From the NCBI RefSeq assembly GCF_004336805.1, contig NZ_SJXM01000015.1, forward strand, positions 1 through 64,000: a stretch of 64,000 bases of DNA. Reading direction: 5' to 3'. Both the position numbers and the translations under genes were made by a program. The notes under the pieces were generated by a model. That model did no database searches. It was not told the origin of the DNA and was given only the letters and a program-made list of their open reading frames with translations. Below are positions 39,529 to 55,600 of this stretch, piece after piece. The stretch's first letter is position 1; every line of letters begins with the position of its first letter. This DNA is from Aeromicrobium sp. IC_218 (GTDB lineage Bacteria; Actinomycetota; Actinomycetes; Propionibacteriales; Nocardioidaceae).

Positions 39529-40284
39529 TCACAGGCCGAGCGGGCCGGCCAGGAACGCGGTCGCGGCGTCGCCCCGGACGTCCAGCCGGTCGGTGCCGAC
39601 GCGGCCCCACAGGCCCAGGTAGAGGTCGGCCGCGGTGCCGCGCACCAGGGCCTCGTGCGGCGTGCCGGCCGGACGCACGACGGGCAGGTCGCCCGGCTCC
39701 AGCACCCACGCGTCGTCGGTGTCGGTGGTCTCCAGCCGGATCGGCGCCTCGAGGGTCGGCGGCACGCCGCGCAGCGCCCGCACGCGCAGCATCACGGTGA
39801 GCAGCTCGTCGACGCCGTCCGCCGCCACCTGGGCGTCGGGGCCCCAGCCCTCGGCACCCGGCCAGCCGTCCTCGGGCAGCCCGAGGGCCACCGCCAGGTC
39901 GACGGTGTGGACGAGGGTCTCGTGCAGCTGGCGCCGGCGCCAGAAGCCCGCCGTCTCGTGCAGCTGTGCCCAGTTCGGCACCGGCTCGGCCGGGTCGACG
40001 GCCTGGAGCGCGAGCACGAGGGCGGAGGCGCAACCCGCGTACCAGTCGGTGAGCGAGCCGAGCACGAGCGGCTCCGGCGTCTCGACCAGCGTGCCGCCGA
40101 GGACGACCGCGCCCGCCTTGCGGTGCATCGTGCCGAGGTGGACGGCCAGGTCGCGCACCGACCAGCCGGGGCAGGTCGGCACCGGGAGGTTCTCGTCGGC
40201 CTCCCCCAGCAGCGTCACGAAGCGGGCCATCTGCTCGCCCAGCACCGGCAGGTGGTCCAGGCGCATCGGTGCGTGCTCAGTCAT
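39529..40284 (-). CDS. Maleylpyruvate-isomerase/DinB-like mycothiol-dependent family protein
   Basis: 251 residues with the N-terminal DinB-like four-helix metal domain of the mycothiol-dependent maleylpyruvate isomerase family ([36 protein letters not shown] supplies the later histidines) and a small C-terminal domain. Metal ligands are plausibly the histidines in VHLG and ETLVHTVD. The reaction is unknown. The ATG overlaps the end of the FAD/Fe-S dehydrogenase by 8 bp, so it is the last gene of that operon. The neighbours do not explain its role. Confidence 0.75.
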   Translation of the reverse strand: MTEHAPMRLDHLPVLGEQMARFVTLLGEADENLPVPTCPGWSVRDLAVHLGTMHRKAGAVVLGGTLVETPEPLVLGSLTDWYAGCASALVLALQAVDPAEPVPNWAQLHETAGFWRRRQLHETLVHTVDLAVALGLPEDGWPGAEGWGPDAQVAADGVDELLTVMLRVRALRGVPPTLEAPIRLETTDTDDAWVLEPGDLPVVRPAGTPHEALVRGTAADLYLGLWGRVGTDRLDVRGDAATAFLAGPLGL

Positions 40285-43105
40285 GGACGGATCCTCCGGA
40301 CAGCAGCTGGGACAGGTGGACGGCCTGAACGTCGACGAGGTCGTCGAGCTGGGTGCGGCACGAGAAGCCGTCGGCCAGCACGACCGCGTCCGGGCCCGCG
40401 GCGCGCACCGCCGGCAGCAGCTGGGTCTCCGCGACGGCCACGGACGTCTCGTAGTGGCCCTTCTCCACGCCCCAGTTGCCGGCCAGCCCGCAGCAGCCGC
40501 TGAGCCGCGTGACGGTGACGCCCGCGCGCTCGAGCACGGCGAGGTCGGCCTCGAAGCCCAGGACGCTGGACTGGTGGCAGTGCGGCTGGACGACGACCTC
40601 GGTGCCGGTCAGGTCCGGCGGGTTCCAGCCCTCGGTGCGGGTGAGCAGCTCCGACAGGGTGAAGACGCCCAGGGCCACCTGCGCGGCGCGCGGGTCGTCG
40701 ACGAGCTCCACGGCGTCCGAGCGCAGCGCGGCCAGGCACGACGGCTCGAGCCCGACGACCGGCACACCGGCGGCGACGTACTCGTGCAGCACCTCGACGG
40801 TGCGGCCGAGGATGCGCCGGGCGGCGTCGAGCTGGCCCGTGGTGATCCAGGTCAGGCCGCAGCAGGCGGAGCGGTCGAGCAGCTCGACGTCGTAGCCGGC
40901 GGCCTCCAGCACCTCGACGGCGGCGTGCCCGCCGGCGGGGGCGAAGTACTCGGTGAACGAGTCCGACCACAGCAGCACGCGGGGCCGCGCGGCGGCGGGG
41001 CGGGTGCGGGCGTGCCGGGTGAACGGCTTCGCGGCGAAGGCCGGGATGCTGCGCCGCTGGTCGATGCCCGAGACCCAGCGGGCCAGGTGGGCGACTCCGG
41101 GCGTGCGCAGCAGGACGTTCGTGAGCCGCGCGAACGGCGCGCCCAGCCGGGCCCACAGCGGCAGCTTGCCCATGACGTAGTGGCTGCGCGGGCGCACGCG
41201 TCCGGCGTACGTCTGGTGCAGCACCTCGGTCTTGTAGCTGGCCATGTCGACGCCGGTGGGGCAGTCGTGCAGGCAGCCCTTGCACGACAGGCACAGGTCG
41301 AGCGCCTCGTGCACCTCCGGCGAGCGCCAGCCCTGGTCGACCAGGCGTCCGTCGACCATCTCCTGCAGCGTGCGGGCACGGCCGCGCGTGGAGTCCTTCT
41401 CGTTGCGGGTCGCCTGGAAGGAGGGGCACATGACGCCGTTGGTGCCGCGGTTGTCGGCCAGGCACTTGCCCACGCCGGTGCAGCGGTGCACGGCCTGGCC
41501 CAGGTCGCCGTCGTCGTGCAGCAGGCGCAGCCCGGTGCGGCGCAGCGGCGGGGCGTGGCCGCGGCCGGAGCCGCGCAGGTCGTCGTCGAACGGGGCCGGG
41601 CGCACCAGGACGCCGGGGTTGAGCACGTCGTCGGGGTCCAGGACGCCCTTCACCTGCTCGAACAGCCGGATGGCCTTCGGCGAGTACATGGCCGGCAGCA
41701 GCTCGGAGCGGGCACGGCCGTCGCCGTGCTCGCCGGACAGCGAGCCGCCGTGGCTCGCCACCAGCGCGGCGGCGTCCTGCAGGAAGGAGCGGTAGACGCT
41801 GCGGCCGCCCACCTCGTCCAACGGGAACGTGATGCGCACGTGCACGCAGCCGTCGCCGAAGTGGCCGAACGGCTCGCCCTGCACCTGGTGGTCGTCCATG
41901 AGCCGCTCGAAGTCGCGCAGGTAGGCCCCGAGCCGCTCGGGCGGCACCGCGGCGTCCTCCCAGCCGGCGAGCGCGGGCCGGTCCCAGACGCGCGACGCGA
42001 GGCCGGCGCCCTCCTCGCGGATGCGCCACAGCACGGCCTGCTCGGCGCGCGACGTCACGTAGCGCGCGGCGCGGGCCGACGACGCCTGCTCGATCCGCGC
42101 GGCGCGGTCGGCCAGCTCGGTCTCGTCGTGGCCGGCGATCTCGACGTAGAGGTAGCCGCCGCCCTCGGGCATGTCGGGCACCGCGGACGCGCCCTTGGCC
42201 GCGCGGTAGACCTGCACGATGCGCGCGCCGAGTCCCTCGCAGGCGACCGGCTCGAACGGGAGCAGCGCCGGCACGTCGTCGGCGGCCTCGGCCATCGTGG
42301 GGTAGGCCAGCAGCACCATGTGCCGGTGCGGCGGCTCGTCGACCAGGTCGATGGTCGCGCCGAGGAAGACGCCCAGCGTGCCCTCGGTGCCGGCCATGAA
42401 CGAGGCGACGTCGAAGCCGCGCTCGGGCAGCAGGTGCTCGAGGCTGTAGCCGGAGACCTGGCGGCCGAAGCGCCCGAGCTCGGTGCGCACGGTGCCGAGG
42501 TCGGCGCCGACCACCTGCTCGAGCCGGTCCAGGGTCGGGGACGCGGTGCGCTCGCCGCGGCGCAGCGTCAGCCGCTCCCCCGCGGCGGTGAGCACGTCCA
42601 GGCCGGCGACGTTGTCGGCGGCGCGGCCGTAGCCCAACGCGCGGTTGCCGCACGCGTTGTTGGCGATCATGCCGGCGACCGTGCAGCGGGTGTGCGTGGA
42701 CGGGTCGGGGCCGTAGCGCAGGCCGAGCGGCGCTGCGGCGCGCTGGACGACGGCGTGCACGGCGCCGGGGTCGACCCGGGCGGTGCGCGACTCGGCGTCC
42801 ACGTCGTGCACGCGGTTCATGTGCCGCAGGAAGTCCAGGACGACGCCGGTGCCGATCGCGTTGCCGGCGATGGAGGTGCCGGCACCGCGGGAGGTGAGCG
42901 GGGTGCCGGTCTCGCGGCACGCGTCGAGCACGGCGGCGACCTCGTCGGCGTCGTGCGGGCGGACGACCACCTGCGGCACGACGCGGTACAGCGAGGCGTC
43001 CGTGCTGTACATCGCCCGGGTCAGCGTCGAGTCGTCGACGTCCGCGACGCCCCGGCTCCGGAGCGCGGCGACGACGTCGACCGCGGCGTCCGGGACGACG
43101 CTCAC
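40277..43105 (-). CDS. FAD-linked dehydrogenase with Fe-S domains, YdiJ/D-2-hydroxyacid type
   Basis: About 942 residues from GTG 43105 (the adjacent GTG at 43108 is possible). Order: FAD-binding-4 domain (VVVRPHDADEVAAVLDACRETGTPLTSRGAGTS; TVAGMIANNACGN), FAD-oxidase C domain (PFGHFGDGCVHVRITFP; GEHGDGRARSELLPAMYS), then 4Fe-4S ligands (CTGVGKC...MCPSFQATRNEKDSTRGRA; CLSCKGCLHDCPTGVD) and CCG domains (SACCGLTW; SGCCGLAGNWG). This is the architecture of E. coli YdiJ, a D-2-hydroxyglutarate dehydrogenase. D-lactate dehydrogenase is the main alternative. It overlaps the upstream transhydrogenase by 4 bp. Confidence 0.83.
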   Translation of the reverse strand: MSVVPDAAVDVVAALRSRGVADVDDSTLTRAMYSTDASLYRVVPQVVVRPHDADEVAAVLDACRETGTPLTSRGAGTSIAGNAIGTGVVLDFLRHMNRVHDVDAESRTARVDPGAVHAVVQRAAAPLGLRYGPDPSTHTRCTVAGMIANNACGNRALGYGRAADNVAGLDVLTAAGERLTLRRGERTASPTLDRLEQVVGADLGTVRTELGRFGRQVSGYSLEHLLPERGFDVASFMAGTEGTLGVFLGATIDLVDEPPHRHMVLLAYPTMAEAADDVPALLPFEPVACEGLGARIVQVYRAAKGASAVPDMPEGGGYLYVEIAGHDETELADRAARIEQASSARAARYVTSRAEQAVLWRIREEGAGLASRVWDRPALAGWEDAAVPPERLGAYLRDFERLMDDHQVQGEPFGHFGDGCVHVRITFPLDEVGGRSVYRSFLQDAAALVASHGGSLSGEHGDGRARSELLPAMYSPKAIRLFEQVKGVLDPDDVLNPGVLVRPAPFDDDLRGSGRGHAPPLRRTGLRLLHDDGDLGQAVHRCTGVGKCLADNRGTNGVMCPSFQATRNEKDSTRGRARTLQEMVDGRLVDQGWRSPEVHEALDLCLSCKGCLHDCPTGVDMASYKTEVLHQTYAGRVRPRSHYVMGKLPLWARLGAPFARLTNVLLRTPGVAHLARWVSGIDQRRSIPAFAAKPFTRHARTRPAAARPRVLLWSDSFTEYFAPAGGHAAVEVLEAAGYDVELLDRSACCGLTWITTGQLDAARRILGRTVEVLHEYVAAGVPVVGLEPSCLAALRSDAVELVDDPRAAQVALGVFTLSELLTRTEGWNPPDLTGTEVVVQPHCHQSSVLGFEADLAVLERAGVTVTRLSGCCGLAGNWGVEKGHYETSVAVAETQLLPAVRAAGPDAVVLADGFSCRTQLDDLVDVQAVHLSQLLSGGSVHD

Positions 43106-44403
43106 CACAGCTCGAGCGAGCCGCGCAGGATGCCGGCCAGGTCGTCGGCCGAGGCCTCGCGCGGCGCGGTGGCGAGCAGGCGCTGCTGCTTGAGCGTGCC
43201 CTCGACCAGCGAGTCGACGTCACCCTCGCCGTAGCCGACCTCGGCCAGGCCCGACGGCACGCCGATGTCGCGCATGAGCCGGGTCAGCACGTCGGGCAGC
43301 AGCGAGGCCGGGTCGTCGCCCGGGGTCGCGCCGGGCTCGAGCAGCTGGGCCGCGCGGACGTGGCGCTCGGGGGCCGAGGAGAAGGTGAACCGGAACGCCT
43401 CGGGCGCGGTGAGCGACACGGCCATGCCGTGCGGCACCATCGCGTGGTCGTCGCCGTCCAGCACGGGGTAGCCCTCGGGCCGGAAGTCGCGCACCTGCCC
43501 GGCGACGGGATAGGCGTTGGCGTGCGGGATGTGGACGCCGGCGTTGCCGAAGCCCAGGCCGGCGAACGTCGCGGCGAGGGCGACCTCGGTGCGCGCGTCC
43601 AGGTCGTCGCCGTGGCTGACCGCCCGGCGGAACGAGCCGGCGAGCAGGCTCATCGACTTCTCGCTCCACATGTCCGAGATCGGGTTGGCGCCGCAGTACG
43701 GCACCCGCTGCTCGGCGGTCTTGCGCTCGTAGCTGGTGTAGCCGCGGGCGGTGTAGCTCTCCAGGGCGTGGCACAGGATGTCCATGCCGGCCGCGGCGGT
43801 GACCTGCGACGGCTGGGTGATCGTCAGCTCGGGGTCGACGACGGCCATCGTCGGGCGCAGCCGCGCGTGCGAGATGCCGGTCTTCACGTGCTGGTCGACG
43901 ACGTCCAGGACGCAGATGGTGGTGCTCTCGCTGCCGGTGCCGGTGGTGGTCGGCACCGCGACGAGGGGGAGCAGCGGCTTCTCGGGCGCCTTGCCCCCGC
44001 CGACCGGGGCGTTGACGTAGTCCATGAGCTCGCCGTCGTTGGTGAGCATGAGGTTGACCGCCTTGGCGGTGTCGATCGCGCTGCCGCCGCCCACGGCGAC
44101 GACCGCGTCGAACGGGGAGGCCGCGCGGGCGGCGTCCACCGCCTCGGCCAGGCTGCGGTCGGTCGGCTCGACCCGGACCCGGTCGAAGACGACGACCTCG
44201 ACGCCCGCGGCCCGCACGGCCTCGGCCATCTCGGCCGGACGCCCGGTGGCCGCGACCCCCGGGTCGGTCACCAGCAGGACGCGCCGGGCGCCGAGCTGGC
44301 GCAGGTCGTGGCCGAGCTCGTGGCGCGCTCCCACGCCGAACTTGAGACCGGGCGCTCCATAGGTGAAGACGGTCTCGGGGCTGGTCGGGACGATGCTGGT
44401 CAC
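43102..44403 (-). CDS. Hydroxyacid-oxoacid transhydrogenase (iron-type ADH family, ADHFE1-like)
   Basis: 433 residues, closer to animal ADHFE1 than to ordinary iron alcohol dehydrogenases. It has RVEPTDRSLAEAVDAAR, VAVGGGSAIDTAKAVNL, VPTTTGTGSESTTICVLD, MDILCHALESYTARGY (metal ligands D and H), ANPISDMWSEKSM and FGNAGVHIPHANAYPVAG. ADHFE1 converts 4-hydroxybutyrate + 2-oxoglutarate to succinic semialdehyde + D-2-hydroxyglutarate without free NAD. GTG start at 44403 with GAGGAGG upstream; a TATCCT -10 candidate is at 44431-44436. It is co-translated with the dehydrogenase. Confidence 0.85.
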   Translation of the reverse strand: MTSIVPTSPETVFTYGAPGLKFGVGARHELGHDLRQLGARRVLLVTDPGVAATGRPAEMAEAVRAAGVEVVVFDRVRVEPTDRSLAEAVDAARAASPFDAVVAVGGGSAIDTAKAVNLMLTNDGELMDYVNAPVGGGKAPEKPLLPLVAVPTTTGTGSESTTICVLDVVDQHVKTGISHARLRPTMAVVDPELTITQPSQVTAAAGMDILCHALESYTARGYTSYERKTAEQRVPYCGANPISDMWSEKSMSLLAGSFRRAVSHGDDLDARTEVALAATFAGLGFGNAGVHIPHANAYPVAGQVRDFRPEGYPVLDGDDHAMVPHGMAVSLTAPEAFRFTFSSAPERHVRAAQLLEPGATPGDDPASLLPDVLTRLMRDIGVPSGLAEVGYGEGDVDSLVEGTLKQQRLLATAPREASADDLAGILRGSLELW

Positions 44404-44497
44404 GCGGCCTCCTCGGGGCGATGCCCTCCGAGGATACGACTGCCGTCGGGCTGGGCGGGCTCCACTACCCTGGTGCGGACCCGGGAGAAGAGGACTC

Positions 44498-45634
44498 ATG
44501 AGGACGAAGCGACTGCTCGCCGCCGTGGCGACGCTCGGCATGCTCACCGCGACCGCCGCCTGCGACGGTGGCTCCGCGGAGACCGCCGACCCCGAGGCGA
44601 CCGCCTCGACCGCGTCGCTGAGCGACCAGGTCGGCGACCACGAGTCCGGTCCCGACAGCCCGATCGGCTACGGCATGCGCGTCCCGCGCGGCGCCACCCA
44701 GCTCGGTCCGCTCGTCCGCTACCGCAGCGACGCGCTCGTCGCCGCCTACCAGGCCGACCTCGACGCGGCCGTGGCGCAGAAGAAGGCCGAGGACGAGGCC
44801 GCGCTGCAGGAGGAGCTGGAGGACGGCGAGACCCCGCCCACCCCCACGCCGACGCCGACCAACCGACCCAGCGACGACACCTACGACCTGCTCGAGGAGC
44901 AGCCGTCGCCCGACGTCACCATCTCGGCCATGCGCATCGACGGGGAGCCGTCCGACGTCGTGCACCGCATGCTCGGCCAGATCGCGGCCGTCCTGCCCGA
45001 CAACGAGATCGACCCGGCGAACCTGGCCGCCTACTGCCCCGTGCAGGCCGGCCGCTACACCGGCTGCCACCTGGCCGAGCGTGGCCTGACCGGCGGCGGC
45101 CGCGACGTCTCGATCACCCTGGACGTCGCCGTGGGCTCGCTGCAGACCCGCACAGGCTTCCCCGCCTCCGACGGCGACCCGGTGATGGTCCTGCAGATCG
45201 CCTACGCCGGCGACCCGCGCGAGGGCCAGGAGGGCAAGGAGACCGAGGGCATCGACGACATGCCCGACCCCGACGCCACCGCCCCGGTCACCGAGGCGGT
45301 CTGGCCGCGGATGGACCTGGCCGCCCCGGCCGACTCCCCGCTGCTGGGCGGCACGTGGACGCTCCCCGAGGACGCGACCCTGCTGCTCACCAGCGACCGT
45401 CCGTCGTTCGTCATGGTCCAGCTCCCGCAGTTCGCCGACGCCGACGAGCTCGCCCGCTCCTGGGCGTCCGGTGCCGGTGAGCCGGTCACCAACACGATCG
45501 AGGAGCTGAACGAGATCACCACGACCTACACCGGTCGCACGATCGACGGCAGCCGCGCGTTCGGCGCGTACGTGGCCACCGGCCGCGGCGCCTACGCCTT
45601 CCTCATGCGTCAGGCCGCGCCGGCCCAGCGGTAG
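44498..45634 (+). CDS. Secreted lipoprotein of unknown function
   Basis: 378 residues from ATG 44498. The N-terminal signal is MRTKRLLAAVATLGMLTATAAC with the lipobox ATAAC. A charged helical segment near residues 75-110 is followed by PTPTPTPTNRP, a short proline-threonine spacer. The C-terminal part contains two cysteines (AYCPVQAGRYTGCHL) that could form a disulfide, and a repeated stem resembling VSITLDVAVGS. No domain is recognised. A possible -10 (TACCCT) lies at 44466-44471. It is convergent with the Nudix gene and overlaps it by 25 bp. Confidence 0.7.
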   Translation: MRTKRLLAAVATLGMLTATAACDGGSAETADPEATASTASLSDQVGDHESGPDSPIGYGMRVPRGATQLGPLVRYRSDALVAAYQADLDAAVAQKKAEDEAALQEELEDGETPPTPTPTPTNRPSDDTYDLLEEQPSPDVTISAMRIDGEPSDVVHRMLGQIAAVLPDNEIDPANLAAYCPVQAGRYTGCHLAERGLTGGGRDVSITLDVAVGSLQTRTGFPASDGDPVMVLQIAYAGDPREGQEGKETEGIDDMPDPDATAPVTEAVWPRMDLAAPADSPLLGGTWTLPEDATLLLTSDRPSFVMVQLPQFADADELARSWASGAGEPVTNTIEELNEITTTYTGRTIDGSRAFGAYVATGRGAYAFLMRQAAPAQR

Positions 45635-46071
45635 CCGTCGAGCGTCCGCAGGACGTGCTCGACCATCGGCAGCACCGGGTAGTCCGGGCCGCCGACCTCG
45701 CTGAGCTCCACCCAGCGCACCACGTCGGTGCTGCCGCCCACGTCGACGACGTGCGGCTCCTGCGCTACGTCCACGCGCACGGCGTAGAGCACGTGCACCC
45801 CGTGGTAGTCCTCGTAGGCGTCGTCGCGGCCGACGTCCACCACGTGCACGTCGTGGACGTCCACCAGCCGCGCGTCGAGGGCGGCCAGCCCGGTCTCCTC
45901 GTGCAGCTCGCGGCGCACCGCGTCGTGCGGGGACTCCCCGTGGTCGACGCCGCCCCCGGGCAGCGTCCAGGTTCCGGCCGGGAAGCCGACCGGGCTGATG
46001 CGGGTGAGCAGGATGCGCGAGTCGCGCAGGGCCACGGCGTACGCGCCGAGGCGTTGGGTGCGGCGCGTCAC
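45610..46071 (-). CDS. Nudix hydrolase
   Basis: Cytosolic pyrophosphohydrolase of 153 residues acting on a nucleoside-diphosphate-linked compound. The Nudix box G-x5-E-x7-REU-x-EE-x-GU is complete (GGGVDHGESPHDAVRRELHEETGL). The start is GTG 46071, because GGAGGAG is upstream; an in-frame extension to 46206 is not supported. It is divergent from the acyltransferase. Its 3' end overlaps the lipoprotein gene by 25 bp. Confidence 0.88.
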   Translation of the reverse strand: MTRRTQRLGAYAVALRDSRILLTRISPVGFPAGTWTLPGGGVDHGESPHDAVRRELHEETGLAALDARLVDVHDVHVVDVGRDDAYEDYHGVHVLYAVRVDVAQEPHVVDVGGSTDVVRWVELSEVGGPDYPVLPMVEHVLRTLDGYRWAGAA

Positions 46072-46122
46072 GGGGGTCTCCTCCGGCCTCGTTCTCGACA
46101 GGAAGCCCTCAGGCTTCGCCTC

Positions 46123-46128
46123 TAGAGT
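46123..46128 (+). promoter_or_regulatory. -10 box for acyltransferase gene
   Basis: TAGAGT, ten bases before the ATG at 46139. The leader is therefore very short. No -35 is convincing at 16-18 bp. Confidence 0.4.
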
Positions 46129-46138
46129 CAAGCACACG

Positions 46139-47173
46139 ATGACTGAGCTCGCCCCGCTGCAGACGACCACCCAGCCCGTGAAGAAGCGGGTCGCGTACCT
46201 CGACAACGCCCGCTACTGGGTGATGTTGCTCGTGGTGATCGGCCACTCGCTCACCGACCTCGTGGTGATGGACTCCGCGCGCGGCGTCTACACGTGGATC
46301 TACCTGTTCCACATGCCGTTCTTCGTGCTCATCTCCGGCTACACGGCCCGCAACTACGTCGGCGACCAGCGCCAGGTGCGGCGCATGATCAGCACGCTCG
46401 TGGTGCCGTACCTGCTCGTCGAGCTGAGCCTGCAGCTCATCACCAAGCACTACGACGGCTCCCCCGAGCACCTGATGCCGCTGTCGCCGCAGTGGCTGGG
46501 CTGGTTCATGGCGGCGCTGATCATCTACCGCCTCACGACGCCGATCTGGCGGACGGTGCGCTACCCGATCACCATCTCGATCGTCATCTCGCTGCTCGCC
46601 GGCCTGATCGAGATCCCCAACGTCCTGGCCCTGCCCAAGGTGCTGGGCTTCCTGCCGTTCTACGTCATCGGCATGCACTTCAGCCGGGACCGCTTCATGG
46701 CCCTCGGCCAGTGGCGCATCCGCATCGCGTCCGCCGCCCTGCTCGCCGGCTCGTTCGTCGTCTGCCAGCTGTACGCGTCGGACTGGACGACCGAGTGGCT
46801 GCTGTGGAAGATGCGCTACGACGAGGCGCCGCTGGAAGCCGGCCCGATGGACGGCCTGGCCGTGCGCGCCTTCCTCATCGTCGTCGGCCTGGTGCTGTCG
46901 CTGGCCTTCCTGTCGCTCGTGCCGCGGCGCGAGTCGTGGACGACGCGCTTCGGCTCACGCACCTTCTACTGCTACCTGCTGCACGGCTACGTGATCATCC
47001 TGCTGGACCGCCAGTTCGACCTGTGGGCCAAGCTCGAGCCGTACGGTGCCGTGTCGGTCCTGGGCTGCATCGCCGCGGCCGTCGTGCTGGCCAACCTGCT
47101 CATGACCAAGTCGGTGGCCGACCTGTTCCGCCCGGTCTTCGAGCCCCAGCTGACCTGGCTGTTCAAGAAGTAG
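46139..47173 (+). CDS. Membrane acyltransferase, acyltransferase-3 family
   Basis: 344 residues with about ten transmembrane helices. The N-terminal RVAYLDNARYWVMLLVVIGHS has the family Asp-Asn-x-R and the His of the active site; YLFHMPFFVLISGY follows. It probably transfers an acetyl or other acyl group to a cell-surface sugar or lipid. The acceptor is unknown. ATG at 46139, with the coding frame starting MTELAPLQTTTQ. It ends at a strong shared terminator. Confidence 0.85.
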   Translation: MTELAPLQTTTQPVKKRVAYLDNARYWVMLLVVIGHSLTDLVVMDSARGVYTWIYLFHMPFFVLISGYTARNYVGDQRQVRRMISTLVVPYLLVELSLQLITKHYDGSPEHLMPLSPQWLGWFMAALIIYRLTTPIWRTVRYPITISIVISLLAGLIEIPNVLALPKVLGFLPFYVIGMHFSRDRFMALGQWRIRIASAALLAGSFVVCQLYASDWTTEWLLWKMRYDEAPLEAGPMDGLAVRAFLIVVGLVLSLAFLSLVPRRESWTTRFGSRTFYCYLLHGYVIILLDRQFDLWAKLEPYGAVSVLGCIAAAVVLANLLMTKSVADLFRPVFEPQLTWLFKK

Positions 47174-47207
47174 CCCGCCCCGCACCCGGCGTCCGCGCCG
47201 GGGACGA

Positions 47208-47243
47208 CGAAGGGCCCCGCACCGTGAGGTGCGGGGCCCTTCG
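47208..47243. terminator. Bidirectional terminator between acyltransferase and rpoC
   Basis: A perfect 16-bp stem (CGAAGGGCCCCGCACC and complement) with a GTGA loop, one further A-T pair outside. It serves rpoC on the minus strand and the acyltransferase on the plus strand. Its core equals the hairpin at 19911-19944. Confidence 0.9.
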
Positions 47244-47254
47244 TGTTCAGCTGC

Positions 47255-51079
<3,825 letters not shown>

Positions 51080-51132
51080 GTAGCTCAGTTACCTTTCACC
51101 AAAAATTCGAACGAAGGCGGGGAAGTGTGACG

Positions 51133-54597
<3,465 letters not shown>

Positions 54598-54701
54598 GAG
54601 TGATCCTTCCGAGGGCTCGCAAGCGATGTAAACTCTGTTTCGGCGCACGCCACGAGATCCCGGTCAAGGGCACAGGGAGGTCAAGGCAGGCGCGAAAGAT
54701 C

Positions 54702-54731
54702 AGTCTAGCCCCACGACACTCCAGAACTCAA
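54702..54731 (-). promoter_or_regulatory. Promoter of rpoBC
   Basis: Minus strand TTGAGT (54726-54731), 18-bp spacer, TAGACT (54702-54707). The leader to the TTG start is about 100 nt. Confidence 0.7.
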
Positions 54732-54740
54732 CCCCGGTCC

Positions 54741-54766
54741 TTGACAAGTTCCTGAGGAACGGTCAA
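54741..54766. promoter_or_regulatory. Palindrome upstream of rpoB promoter
   Basis: TTGAC-aa-GTTCC-TGA-GGAAC-g-GTCAA, two nested inverted repeats that end 10 bp upstream of the rpoB -35. Possible operator. It is unlike the actinobacterial LexA box. It could also be part of the adjacent mce terminator region. Confidence 0.5.
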
Positions 54767-54779
54767 AGTAGGTCGCTTC

Positions 54780-54802
54780 CGGCCCCGCCCCGAGCGGGGC
54801 CG
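54780..54802 (-). terminator. Hairpin after mce operon
   Basis: A 9-bp stem CGGCCCCGC and complement with a 5-base loop, about 34 bp past the last mce-associated gene, with no T-run. It is a likely operon end before the rpoB promoter. Confidence 0.6.
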
Positions 54803-54835
54803 TCGTCATGTCCGGGCCGGACGACGTCGTGCACC

Positions 54836-55600
54836 TCACAACGCGCGAATGTCGTCGACCAGCCAGCGCCCGTCGACCCGCTTCATCGAGACCACGACCC
54901 GGTTGCCGAACACGGTGGGCTCCTGGGTGTCGGCGGTGACCCGGGCCTGGTCGAAGAACACCAGCACGGACGCCCGGTCGTCGGCGCACTCGTCGCCGCA
55001 CTCGCGCGGAGCAGCGCTCCGCGTCACGGTGCGCACCTGCACCTGGCGCTGCGGGGCCAGCTCGTCCAGCGCCGGCGCGATCGAGTCGAACTGCTCGGCG
55101 AAGCCGTCGGTCATCAGCGCGGTCGCGTCCTGCTCGTGCTGCTCGAGCTCGTCGAAGCGGTAGCTGAACACCGTCTCCATCGCCGTGCCCGCGGCGGCGG
55201 CCGCCTGGCGCTGCGCGGAGGCCACGTCGTCGTCGCCCTGCCAGCGGTCGTAGCCGTCGACCGCCGCCCAGGCGCCGAGCCCGAGCGCGACGAGCGCCAG
55301 CACGGTCAGCGGGACGACGACCCGCAGCGCGGCGCGCGACAGCCGGCGGCGCGGCGGACGCGCGGCCTTGGACTCCTCGCGACGGGCGCGCTTCTCCGCG
55401 CGGCGCTCGGACCGGGTGGGGCCGGCGGGCTCGCTCGGTGCCACGTCGGCCGGCCCGGCGCCGCTCGACGCCGGTCGCGCCGGGGCGACCGGCCGGGTCG
55501 GACGCGGTGCCGACGTGGCCGGACGCCGCGCCGGGGCGCCGGTTCCCGGGCGGGTCTCGCCGGCGATCCGGCGGCGCTGGGGGCGCTGCGCCTCGCTCAC
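54836..55600 (-). CDS. Mce-associated membrane protein
   Basis: 254 residues from GTG 55600. The first 95 residues are Pro/Arg/Ala-rich and basic, then a single transmembrane helix (about 96-118), then an extracytoplasmic domain with VFSYRFDELEQHEQDATALMTDGFAEQF and a final VSMKRVDGRWLVDDI. That last motif is typical of Mce-associated (Mas) proteins that stabilise Mce complexes. The start is directly preceded by two copies of the 80-bp minicistron, whose last Shine-Dalgarno would serve it. Confidence 0.8.
   Translation of the reverse strand: MSEAQRPQRRRIAGETRPGTGAPARRPATSAPRPTRPVAPARPASSGAGPADVAPSEPAGPTRSERRAEKRARREESKAARPPRRRLSRAALRVVVPLTVLALVALGLGAWAAVDGYDRWQGDDDVASAQRQAAAAAGTAMETVFSYRFDELEQHEQDATALMTDGFAEQFDSIAPALDELAPQRQVQVRTVTRSAAPRECGDECADDRASVLVFFDQARVTADTQEPTVFGNRVVVSMKRVDGRWLVDDIRAL

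Noticed and set aside
39635-43234. Nearly 1200-codon plus-strand frame across the FAD/Fe-S dehydrogenase
   Set aside because: Shadow of the real minus-strand genes, which show FAD, Fe-S and CCG motifs in order.
54598-54648. rpoB starting at ATG 54648
   Set aside because: It adds residues absent in homologues, while the TTG at 54597 yields the conserved MAASR start with AAGGA upstream.
54741-54766. Palindrome as a LexA/SOS box
   Set aside because: The arms are GTTCC/GGAAC facing outward with a 3-base centre, not GAAC-N4-GTTC; it does not match the actinobacterial LexA consensus.
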